A DNA stretch of 5,826 nucleotides from Armatimonadota bacterium (lineage in GTDB: Bacteria > Cloacimonadota > Cloacimonadia > Cloacimonadales > TCS61), in the NCBI GenBank assembly GCA_030612605.1, contig JAUWNO010000153.1:1-5826 (forward strand). Reading direction: 5' to 3'. The translations under genes were made by a program, and so were the position numbers. Positions within the stretch are counted from its first letter, which is position 1. Each line of letters opens with the position of its first letter. Below are positions 1-5,567 of the stretch, piece by piece. The notes below the pieces were generated by a model. It was not told the origin of the DNA and made no database searches. It saw only the letters and a list, made by a program, of their open reading frames with translations.

Positions 1-2029
1 AAAAGATTTTACATTCATTTTGCGGTTCTTCGAGTTTGATCATAATAACAATGCAAACACCTTGTTCGATCTGAAAAACATTTTCATCTTTTGAACCGTC
101 AGGAGCTTTTTCTTTTTTCTTTGAACTTCCGTGCAGATTTACGATATAAATTTTATCAAAACTATCAAGCAGAGATTTTCTCATATAACGAAAAGTCGGA
201 TTATCAAGAAACGAATGATTCACAATATATCCGATAACTCCCCTTTTAAAATGATCTATCCTGTTTTGAGCAAACCTGATAAATTTCACATAATCATCCT
301 GCAGCCATTTAGGATTTTTTTCATCGAGTTTCTTTCTATCAGCATATTTATAATATTCAATTTGTTTGCCTATCCAGTTTTTTTGTTTTACAAATCCTTT
401 TTTCTTAAGTTTTCGAGTCTTATTAACAGATTTTAAATAAGTTAAACGATTCGATTTATCATAAACTGGTTCATATTTAACTACATAATGATCACCTTTA
501 TTCACTTCTAAAATATACTCACTTGGATTTTCACTGCTTCCTTTATAGGGAGGATTTCCGAATATTGCAATAATGTTCTCATTCTTTTTCACATTTTGAG
601 CGGCTTTGCTTTCCTTTGAGATAAAATCGAAACCATATAAACTCATCGGTTCTTTTTCCGGATTATCGAGAGTATTTGCCAGAAATATTTTAAATCTTTT
701 CTTACTTTTATCCAAATCGAATCCAAGATTTTTCAAACACAGGTTCATATTAAAATTAGCAATAGCATAAGAAGCGACCATAAATTCAAAAGCAAAGAAA
801 TTCTTCAGAATATGTTCCGTCATTTCCTGATTAAATTGTTCCTGTTCGAGATGCAGTTTCCCGAATTTTTTATCGATTTTTTCTTTGATTAGCTCTATTG
901 CTTTTATCAAAAATGCTCCAGTTCCTGTTGCCGGATCGAGAACTTTTACATCTTTATTCATCAAACCGTCTTCTCGTTTGAAATCTGTTTGTAAGACAAA
1001 ATCAATAGAGCGAATAATAAAATTGATCACAGGTTTTGGAGTTAAATAAACAGCTCTGTTTTTTCTTGTTTCTTTATCATATTCTTTGAGAAAAGGTTCA
1101 TAAAAATAAAGGATCGGGTCCTTTTCTGATTTACTGATATTGAATTGGAAAATGATCTTTTCCAAGTTTGAATAATCGAGTTGTCTGATTATAATTTCAA
1201 CAGATTCTTTCAATTCCGGAATGAGTCTGGTTGCAGTGCTGACGAGACGATACATATCTCCTAAAACGGGAATTGTTTGTGGAATATAATCAACAGCAGT
1301 CGTTAAAGTAAATTCTCTCATCATATATTTTTCGTGATGATAAACAGCAGCAATGAATAAAGAATAGGAAAAAGTTTCGGCAAAGAGATTAGCAAAATCG
1401 TGGTTGGTTAAATTTGGAAGGAGTGTTTTTTCAAAACCTTGCTTTGTTTTTTGAAGCGGTTTATAATCATCAAGTAGTTCTTCTACCGTAGTTGAAAGCA
1501 ATTTTGTTTTTTTTGCTAAATTATAAGCGAGTTGTTTCGCTGTTTTAATTGGATAAGATTGATAAAAAAGGAAATGACCTAATAGTCCAACAAATAATGG
1601 AAATGAAAATTTACCAATATTATTAATATCAGTTAGATCAAAAATAAATTCATACTTTTTTTTAGTTGAACCTTTACTATCCCATTGCCATAATTCCCAA
1701 ATTTTAAGATTGGTGAAAATAATATTTTCCAATGAATTTCTATATCTTTCAAATTGTTCTTTGAATTTTTCTTTATCGAGAGTATCTTCCGGAAGTTTAA
1801 CTTCGATATATCCAATTGGGAAATTTTGTTGCTTAATTACAATATCGGGAAATCCTATCGGTTTATCATAGTTTTTTGATGATTGTTCTATTACTGCTTT
1901 TGTTTCTTTTTTAAAGTTGTCTTTAATAAATTGTTCCAGGAAATTTCCGAGAGGTTTATATAAACTTCTTTCGGTTCCGTCTTGTAGTCTTTCGTTTATT
2001 TCTTTGAAATACTTCTTATAATCTTCCAT
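1..2029 (-). CDS. Type ISP-like single-chain restriction-modification protein (PD-(D/E)XK nuclease + N6-adenine methyltransferase), 3' end outside window
   Basis: The frame is open for 676 codons from ATG at 2029 to the window edge; I translated it throughout and found no stop or frameshift. The likely role is to methylate adenine at a specific DNA site and cut unmodified DNA. Residues 58-80 carry a PD-(D/E)XK nuclease core (Asp62, then Glu76-Val-Lys78 in GYIEVK), as in the Mrr-like domain of type ISP enzymes. The methyltransferase follows: AVYLTPKPVI at 326-335, SAM-binding motif I DPATGTGAFL at 365-374, FEFMVASYAIA from 414, and catalytic motif IV NPPY at 492-495. Residues 597-637 (IGYIVNHSFL, then NLHGSS) match the start of the type ISP C-terminal target-recognition region. 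Unlike LlaGI-type enzymes there is no RecA-like helicase between nuclease and methylase, so it resembles a type IIG/IIL architecture. The start is supported by AAGGAAG just upstream (2032-2038) and by a typical N terminus. Specificity cannot be told. Confidence 0.88.
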   Translation of the reverse strand, partial: MEDYKKYFKEINERLQDGTERSLYKPLGNFLEQFIKDNFKKETKAVIEQSSKNYDKPIGFPDIVIKQQNFPIGYIEVKLPEDTLDKEKFKEQFERYRNSLENIIFTNLKIWELWQWDSKGSTKKKYEFIFDLTDINNIGKFSFPLFVGLLGHFLFYQSYPIKTAKQLAYNLAKKTKLLSTTVEELLDDYKPLQKTKQGFEKTLLPNLTNHDFANLFAETFSYSLFIAAVYHHEKYMMREFTLTTAVDYIPQTIPVLGDMYRLVSTATRLIPELKESVEIIIRQLDYSNLEKIIFQFNISKSEKDPILYFYEPFLKEYDKETRKNRAVYLTPKPVINFIIRSIDFVLQTDFKREDGLMNKDVKVLDPATGTGAFLIKAIELIKEKIDKKFGKLHLEQEQFNQEMTEHILKNFFAFEFMVASYAIANFNMNLCLKNLGFDLDKSKKRFKIFLANTLDNPEKEPMSLYGFDFISKESKAAQNVKKNENIIAIFGNPPYKGSSENPSEYILEVNKGDHYVVKYEPVYDKSNRLTYLKSVNKTRKLKKKGFVKQKNWIGKQIEYYKYADRKKLDEKNPKWLQDDYVKFIRFAQNRIDHFKRGVIGYIVNHSFLDNPTFRYMRKSLLDSFDKIYIVNLHGSSKKKEKAPDGSKDENVFQIEQGVCIVIMIKLEEPQNECKIF

Positions 2030-2031
2030 AA

Positions 2032-2038
2032 CTTCCTT
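2032..2038 (-). promoter_or_regulatory. Ribosome binding site of the restriction-modification gene
   Basis: AAGGAAG is read on the minus strand two bases before the ATG at 2027-2029. Its AGGA core is 4 nt from the start codon, a little close but usable. It supports this ATG over later ones. Confidence 0.6.
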
Positions 2039-2048
2039 AACTGGTTTA

Positions 2049-2076
2049 TGTTTAATTAACTAAAAACAATTAAACA
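2049..2076. promoter_or_regulatory. Perfect 9-bp inverted repeat upstream of the restriction-modification gene (candidate operator)
   Basis: The arms TGTTTAATT (2049-2057) and AATTAAACA (2068-2076) are perfectly complementary and separated by 10 nt. The element lies 20-47 nt upstream of the start codon, inside the probable 5' untranslated region. An operator for a dimeric repressor or an RNA hairpin in the leader would both fit. It has no GC-rich stem and no following U-run in the gene direction, so a terminator is unlikely. AT-rich DNA can produce such repeats by chance. Confidence 0.4.
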
Positions 2077-2152
2077 CTTTTATTCGTCAAATCTTTCCTC
2101 TTATTCTCCTCGAAATTTATAACTAAACATGAGAAGGAATTTATCGGAACGG

Positions 2153-2180
2153 AATTTACAGAAACTTTATTTAATGTCAA
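2153..2180 (-). promoter_or_regulatory. Candidate sigma70-type promoter for the restriction-modification gene
   Basis: On the minus strand a perfect -35 box TTGACA (2175-2180) is followed after 16 nt by TAAATT (2153-2158), which matches 4 of 6 bases of the -10 consensus. Transcription would start near 2146, giving a leader of about 115 nt that contains the 2049-2076 inverted repeat. This is consensus matching only, and the host may use a different -10/-35 consensus. Confidence 0.35.
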
Positions 2181-2224
2181 ATAGATAATTTTTTCATGTT
2201 TTCTTTTCAACTGTAGTGGCATCT

Positions 2225-2241
2225 GGTGACAAGCGGTGACA
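2225..2241. repeat. Short direct repeat GGTGACA x2
   Basis: GGTGACA occurs at 2225-2231 and again at 2235-2241, one helical turn (10 bp) apart. It sits between the repeat arrays and the candidate promoter of the restriction-modification gene. It could be a tandem regulator site or a repeat remnant; nothing in the sequence decides. Confidence 0.35.
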
Positions 2242-2262
2242 TTTTAGATTTCTGTTTATTAT

Positions 2263-2332
2263 CTACCCACCTTTTCTACCCACCTTTTCTCCGAACTTTC
2301 TCCGAACTTCCTCCGAACTTTCTACGAACTAA
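2263..2332. repeat. Non-coding repeat array 1: two 13-mers CTACCCACCTTTT plus four 11-mers CTCCGAACTTT
   Basis: On the plus strand, two CTACCCACCTTTT units (2263-2275, 2276-2288) are followed by four 11-bp units of the CTCCGAACTTT type (2289-2299, 2300-2310, 2311-2321, 2322-2332), the last ending CTAA. The same two unit families occur inside the AlbA_2 gene at 2813-2851 and 2703-2759. Here stops occur and unit lengths are not multiples of three, so the array is not coding. It is best read as a decayed duplicate of the repeat segment of that gene. Confidence 0.85.
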
Positions 2333-2407
2333 TTGTGAATACTAATTCGGTGTAAATATTTTCTGAGTAGTTTTCTGTGTAGTATCTGGATATTTACCGG
2401 ATATTTT
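2333..2407. repeat. Repeat spacer copy 1 (related to 2482-2535 and 2760-2812)
   Basis: This segment joins two repeat arrays. It shares ATTCGGTGTAAATATTTT and a following GAGTAGTTTTCTG with the spacer at 2482-2535 (ATTCGGCGCAAATATTTT, GGGTAGTTTCTG). It is more distantly like the coding spacer at 2760-2812, with which it shares TGTGAATA/CGTGAATA and AATATTTTCTG. Shared spacers mean the composite array was copied as a unit, not only expanded by slippage of the short units. Confidence 0.75.
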
Positions 2408-2481
2408 CTTACCACCTTTTCACCGACCTTTTCACCGACCTTTTCTACCCACCTTTTCTACCCACCTTTTCACCGAACTAA
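2408..2481. repeat. Non-coding repeat array 2: mixed 12/13-mers
   Basis: Consecutive plus-strand units are CTTACCACCTTTT (2408-2420), CACCGACCTTTT twice (2421-2432, 2433-2444), CTACCCACCTTTT twice (2445-2457, 2458-2470) and CACCGAACTAA (2471-2481). The 12-mer corresponds to the GEKV-coding unit and the 13-mer to the GRKG-coding unit of the AlbA_2 gene, but here the array lies beyond that gene's stop codon. The pair of identical 13-mers at 2445-2470 is nearly the same as 2813-2851 inside the gene. Confidence 0.85.
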
Positions 2482-2535
2482 AACCATTCGGCGCAAATAT
2501 TTTGTGGGTAGTTTCTGGGTATTTACTGGGCATTA
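2482..2535. repeat. Repeat spacer copy 2, overlapping the 3' end of the AlbA_2 gene
   Basis: This is a second spacer copy, closest to the one at 2333-2407. It runs over the TAA stop (2523-2525) of the AlbA_2/HATPase gene. The last few codons (about Ser502-Gln505), which follow the conserved GGYWEII end of the winged helix, therefore come from repeat-derived sequence. The present stop codon may have been supplied by the repeat. Confidence 0.65.
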
Positions 2536-4040
2536 GAAATAATTTCCCAATAACCGCCTTTATCTGGTCCAATTCTTTTAATCAACCCTTTTTTCTTAAA
2601 TTCGGAAATATATTTTTCAACCATTCTGGGTGATATACAGATAATTTCTGCAATTCTTTTTGCACTAAAAAATTTATTCTTACTAATTAAATAAAGGATT
2701 TTCTCCGTACTTTTCTCCGAACTTTTCTCCGAACTTTCTCCAAACTTTCTCCGAACTAATCGTGAATATTCATCTATTGTTAATATTTTCTGGGGAGTTT
2801 CTGCCAATTCATCTACCCACCTTTTCTGCCCACCTTTTCTACCCACCTTTTCTCTGACCTTATCACCGACTTTTTCACCGATCTTTTTATCTATTTTTTT
2901 ATTCCAAAAAATAATCTTAAACTGCAACAACTCTTCTTTAAATTCCGGAACAATATTCTCATACTGTTTACAAGATTTAATAATATTAGAAAATCCTCGT
3001 CCCCACTGCTCGATAATCTTTAATTCGGAAAAAATTCTGCCAATTGTAATGTTACGCAATTTGGAGAAATCCATTTTCCCAATATCATCTACGGAATAAC
3101 CGGCAGGCAAATCACCGGGACTGCTTATCTCGATCTTGTTATCGAAAACAGCAACTTTTATATCCTGACCTTTCAAAAGATAATTCCTATGAGTTACTGC
3201 ATTGACAATTGCTTCTCTCAAAGCCGGAATAGGATATTCGTATTTTTCTTCTCTATAAACATCACCAATTACAGCAGATAGTTTTATATTCGATTTCAGG
3301 AATTTTAATGCTGATTCAATCTGGTCGATGATACTCCCTCTGAATTCAGCTTTATCAATAAAGATGTCTTTTGTATTTCCTTTGAAATGAGCACATTTTA
3401 TCTGGGCAAAATCGTATTCAATATATTCTTTCTTTGGGAACAGTAACATTCCTGCTACAGTTGGATAAATTTTATCATCTTTCGTTGCTAAAAGATTAAA
3501 CATAAAAAGATGATCTTCTTTTATCTGAATATCCTTTTTCTCTTTAAATACCTTTTTTATCCTTGGAAAATCAATGTCATCTTTTGAGAACCTATAATCG
3601 ATTTGAGAGTCATAACTGATATTTTCACCTTTTAGCTGTAAGGATTTGATCATCTCACTACTCGCCAATCTCGTTGTAGAAGCAATCCTGATATAAGTTC
3701 CTTTCTCCACTCCTTTATTTTTCAGATAATATGGAGTTTCAATTCCTAATGGGATTTTTATTATTATCAATGTTTTATTCTGCTCGGTGATAAATACTGC
3801 ATCTATGCGAATTGTCGGTTTAATGCTGTCAAAGGTGATATTTGATAACTTTTCTTCCAACTCAAAAGGATTTTCTACTCCAATGATCTTTCTATCATCA
3901 TCTATACCAAAAACTATATTTCCACCACTTCCATTAGCAAAAGCAATAATAGTCTGAAGAACTTTTTCTTTATTGGAATTATTGAATTCTCTTTTGAATT
4001 CTAATGTTTTACTTTCCTGCTTTGATAATAATTCTTTCAT
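2523..4040 (-). CDS. AlbA_2 (Schlafen-like) / GHKL ATPase / winged-helix regulator with a repeat-built linker
   Basis: This is a 505-residue protein of the COG2865 family, often labelled RecG-like or 'putative DNA-binding', though it is not a helicase. Residues 9-130 form an AlbA_2/Schlafen-type nucleic-acid-binding domain (ESKTLEFKREF at 9-19, GGNIVFGIDDD at 39-49). Residues 270-355 form a HATPase_c_4 domain: REAIVNAVTHRNY (Glu276, Asn280, His284), SPGDLPAG at 307-314, and EQWGRG at 344-349. Residues 388-447 are low-complexity repeats (GEKVGDKVREKV, then GESSEKSSEKSTEK). Residues 448-500 form a winged helix ending GPDKGGYWEII. The start is fixed by the family N terminus. It lies 2 nt after the radC stop with only a distant AAGG, so translation is probably coupled to radC. 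The family is thought to act in transcription control or defence; the target is unknown. The linker repeats are 11, 12 and 13 bp long and are read in more than one frame. Confidence 0.88.
   Translation of the reverse strand: MKELLSKQESKTLEFKREFNNSNKEKVLQTIIAFANGSGGNIVFGIDDDRKIIGVENPFELEEKLSNITFDSIKPTIRIDAVFITEQNKTLIIIKIPLGIETPYYLKNKGVEKGTYIRIASTTRLASSEMIKSLQLKGENISYDSQIDYRFSKDDIDFPRIKKVFKEKKDIQIKEDHLFMFNLLATKDDKIYPTVAGMLLFPKKEYIEYDFAQIKCAHFKGNTKDIFIDKAEFRGSIIDQIESALKFLKSNIKLSAVIGDVYREEKYEYPIPALREAIVNAVTHRNYLLKGQDIKVAVFDNKIEISSPGDLPAGYSVDDIGKMDFSKLRNITIGRIFSELKIIEQWGRGFSNIIKSCKQYENIVPEFKEELLQFKIIFWNKKIDKKIGEKVGDKVREKVGRKGGQKRWVDELAETPQKILTIDEYSRLVRRKFGESSEKSSEKSTEKILYLISKNKFFSAKRIAEIICISPRMVEKYISEFKKKGLIKRIGPDKGGYWEIISNAQ
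2703..2759. repeat. Coding repeat array: five CTCCGAAC(T)TTT units (SEKS linker)
   Basis: Plus-strand units are two 12-mers (2703-2714, 2715-2726) followed by three 11-mers (2727-2737, 2738-2748, 2749-2759). Read on the minus strand, the 12-mers give SSEK/STEK in one frame. The 11-mers shift the frame, so the same DNA word is read as VRRKF and GESSE. They encode about residues 428-447, just before the winged helix. The 11-mers match non-coding array 1 at 2289-2332. Confidence 0.85.
2760..2812. repeat. Repeat spacer copy 3, inside the AlbA_2 gene
   Basis: This spacer separates the two coding arrays and encodes approximately residues 411-427 (ELAETPQKILTIDEYSR). It aligns with the non-coding spacers through GTGAATA, AATATTTTCTG and GAGTTTCTG. 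It is the only copy kept open by a reading frame. Confidence 0.65.
2813..2888. repeat. Coding repeat array: three 13-mers plus 12/13-mers (GEKV linker)
   Basis: Plus-strand units are CTACCCACCTTTT (2813-2825), CTGCCCACCTTTT (2826-2838), CTACCCACCTTTT (2839-2851), CTCTGACCTTAT (2852-2863), CACCGACTTTTT (2864-2875) and CACCGATCTTTTT (2876-2888). On the minus strand the 12-mers give GEKV/GDKV/REKV, and the 13-mers then shift frame to give GRKGGQKRWVD. The central unit differs at 2828 (G for A), making codon 405 CAG rather than the stop TAG. Confidence 0.85.
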
Positions 4041-4042
4041 AT

Positions 4043-4732
4043 TTATATCAGCCCTTTATCCTTAAAACTAAAATAGTTAGTTCTTGATACAATAATATGG
4101 TCAACCACATCGATCCCCAGAATCTTACCGGCTTCTTTTAATCTTTTTGTAATATTTAAATCATCTTCAGAGGGTTGTGTGTCTTCTGAAGGATGGTTAT
4201 GAACAATGATTACAGTTGATGCAGAATTTTTTATAGCGGGCAGAAATACTTCCCTGGGATGAGCTAAACTTGCACTCAATGTTCCCGTTGAAACCTTATC
4301 CACACTTATTAAATTATTTCGTGTAGTTAATGAAAGTATATAGAAGCTTTCTTTCATTTTATTCCCAATTTCATTTCTCAAGATGTTGAAAACAATTTCC
4401 GGGCTTTCAATTTTTTCTCCAAATTTTGTAATATGCGATTCCACCTTTTCGCCTAGCATAAAAGCAGCTTGAATTTTGCAGGCAGTAGCAAAACCGATAC
4501 CTTTTACTTTCTTTAATTCTTCAAGGCTGGCGCTTTTTATATTTTGAAGATTTCCAAAATGAGCCAACAAGTTTTGAGCGAGTGTTAAAACTGTTTGTCC
4601 TCTACCACCTTTTTCAATTATTAAAGCTAATAATTCCTGGGTAGAAAGATTATCAACTCCAACTTTCTGCAATCTTTCTCTTGGTCTTTCCTCAATTGGT
4701 AAATCTCTAACTGTATATGTTTTTTCTTTCAT
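4043..4732 (-). CDS. radC: RadC family JAB/MPN-domain protein
   Basis: The 229-residue protein is of usual RadC length. The N-terminal part is the helical UPF0758-type region (VGVDNLSTQELLALII at 24-39) with a helix-hairpin-helix KVKGIGFATACKIQAAF at 75-91. The C-terminal JAB domain carries an intact JAMM zinc site: HNHPSEDTQPSEDD at 178-191 fits H-x-H-x7-S-x2-D (His178, His180, Ser188, Asp191), with an upstream Glu161 in HPREVF as the likely fourth catalytic residue. RadC was once linked to recombinational repair, but that role is disputed, and RadC-like genes are frequent in mobile and defence islands. Its biochemical activity is not established. The gene lies 86 bp after the glycosylase gene and 2 bp before the AlbA_2 gene, suggesting an operon with the latter. 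GAGGGAAG lies 11 nt upstream of the ATG. Confidence 0.95.
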   Translation of the reverse strand: MKEKTYTVRDLPIEERPRERLQKVGVDNLSTQELLALIIEKGGRGQTVLTLAQNLLAHFGNLQNIKSASLEELKKVKGIGFATACKIQAAFMLGEKVESHITKFGEKIESPEIVFNILRNEIGNKMKESFYILSLTTRNNLISVDKVSTGTLSASLAHPREVFLPAIKNSASTVIIVHNHPSEDTQPSEDDLNITKRLKEAGKILGIDVVDHIIVSRTNYFSFKDKGLI

Positions 4733-4771
4733 AATAATAAGTTCTTCCCTCTTTTAAGAATCTATTTTTTT

Positions 4772-4777
4772 ATTATA
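4772..4777 (-). promoter_or_regulatory. Candidate -10 box upstream of radC
   Basis: A perfect TATAAT on the minus strand lies 39 nt before the radC start, within the 86-bp gap after the glycosylase gene. No good -35 is found at 16-18 nt; TTGACA exists at 4804-4809 but 26 nt away. It may give radC and the AlbA_2 gene their own promoter. In AT-rich DNA such a hexamer can be fortuitous. Confidence 0.25.
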
Positions 4778-4818
4778 AACACCTACTTCAAACATTTTCT
4801 TTCTGTCAAATGAATTAA

Positions 4819-5475
4819 TTACTTCTTCTTTTTACAAAAGTTATTCAAGGGACATTTATCACACAATGGTTTCCGCTTGCACAATTGCTTTCCCAAATAA
4901 ACGATCTGAGCATGATAATCTTTATAAAGTTCAATATCATGAACCGTATTATCCATAAAGAATTGCTGAAATTCTGTATAATTCCAATCCGGTTTGAATA
5001 AGCCTATACGATCAAATATCCTTTTTGTGTATGCATCGATTACAAATACGCATTTGTTTCCCGCGTACAAAAGTATCGAATCTGCTGTTTCTTCACCAAT
5101 TCCATTTATAGATAAAAGCTGCTTTCTTAAAATATTTGTATTTGTTTGAAATAGTTTTTTAAGATTTCCATCATATTTTTGGAATAGAAAATTTGCGAAA
5201 TTTTTAAGTTTCTTTGCCTTCTGGTTATAATATAAAGTAGAGCGAATGAGAGGAGAAATTTCTTTCTTATTCGTATTATGAATTTGTTCGATAGTACAGA
5301 GATTATTTTGTTTCAGTTTTTCAATAGCAGTTTCCACGTTTTTCCAGCTTACACTCTGAGTAAGAATAGCACCGATAATGATTTCATCTGCTGTTTCTCC
5401 GGGCCACCAGTTTTGATGACCAAAAGAATTCAGAAGTGTTTTATAAATTAATTTTAATGTATTTTTTGTATTCAT
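4819..5475 (-). CDS. Endonuclease III-related DNA glycosylase (COG2231, MagIII-like)
   Basis: The 218-residue protein belongs to the HhH-GPD superfamily, whose members remove damaged bases in base-excision repair. WWPGETADEIIIGAILTQSVSWKNVETAI at 23-51 is the signature N-terminal region of the COG2231 branch, which includes Helicobacter pylori 3-methyladenine glycosylase MagIII. The helix-hairpin-helix is LLSINGIGEETADSILLYA at 120-138. The catalytic Asp is Asp147 in VIDAYTKRI. The lysine used by true endonuclease III for its lyase step (GxGRKTA) is Glu129 here, so a monofunctional glycosylase is expected. Cys199, Cys205, Cys208 and Cys214 (C-x5-C-x2-C-x5-C) probably bind a 4Fe-4S cluster, which MagIII lacks. 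The substrate, perhaps an alkylated purine, is inferred. The ATG fits the family N terminus but has no clear Shine-Dalgarno; only GTGGG lies upstream. Confidence 0.9.
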   Translation of the reverse strand: MNTKNTLKLIYKTLLNSFGHQNWWPGETADEIIIGAILTQSVSWKNVETAIEKLKQNNLCTIEQIHNTNKKEISPLIRSTLYYNQKAKKLKNFANFLFQKYDGNLKKLFQTNTNILRKQLLSINGIGEETADSILLYAGNKCVFVIDAYTKRIFDRIGLFKPDWNYTEFQQFFMDNTVHDIELYKDYHAQIVYLGKQLCKRKPLCDKCPLNNFCKKKK

Positions 5476-5484
5476 TCAATAACC

Positions 5485-5510
5485 CACGAAACACACGAAA
5501 ATACACGAAA
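5485..5510. repeat. CACGAA triple repeat in the glycosylase leader
   Basis: CACGAA occurs at 5485-5490, 5494-5499 and 5504-5509, at 9- and 10-bp spacing. On the minus strand this reads TTTCGTGT-like units ending 9 nt before the glycosylase start codon, where a ribosome binding site would be expected. It may be a dispersed intergenic repeat that landed next to the gene. Confidence 0.7.
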
Positions 5511-5531
5511 TTTATTATTTCTTTTATACCC

Positions 5532-5567
5532 AATTCAACCGATTCAACGAGTTCAACCAATTCAACC
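5532..5567. repeat. 9-bp tandem array, four units of RRTTCAACS
   Basis: Units AATTCAACC (5532-5540), GATTCAACG (5541-5549), AGTTCAACC (5550-5558) and AATTCAACC (5559-5567) run head to tail. A further AATTCAACC lies at 5628-5636. Period nine leaves every frame open (VEL/VES on the minus strand, NST/DST on the plus), producing false open frames. I see no evidence that it is translated. Confidence 0.8.

Noticed and set aside
131..436. Open frame of 101 codons on the plus strand
   Set aside because: It lies entirely antisense to the conserved methyltransferase/target-recognition coding sequence and has no recognisable domain; it is a hydrophobic, Ile/Phe-rich shadow.
1633..1815. Open frame of 60 codons on the minus strand
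   Set aside because: It is in another frame of the same strand inside the nuclease region of the restriction-modification gene, whose own frame is continuous and conserved.
2036..2262. Rho-independent terminator for the AlbA_2 gene
   Set aside because: I found no GC-rich stem followed by a U-run on the minus strand between the gene's stop and the next start.
2263..2535. CRISPR array
   Set aside because: Units are only 11-13 bp, directly abutting and degenerate. The longer spacers are themselves related to one another, unlike CRISPR spacers.
2523..4040. RecG helicase (a common database label for this family)
   Set aside because: No Walker A/B or superfamily 2 helicase motifs are present; the domains are AlbA_2, GHKL ATPase and winged helix.
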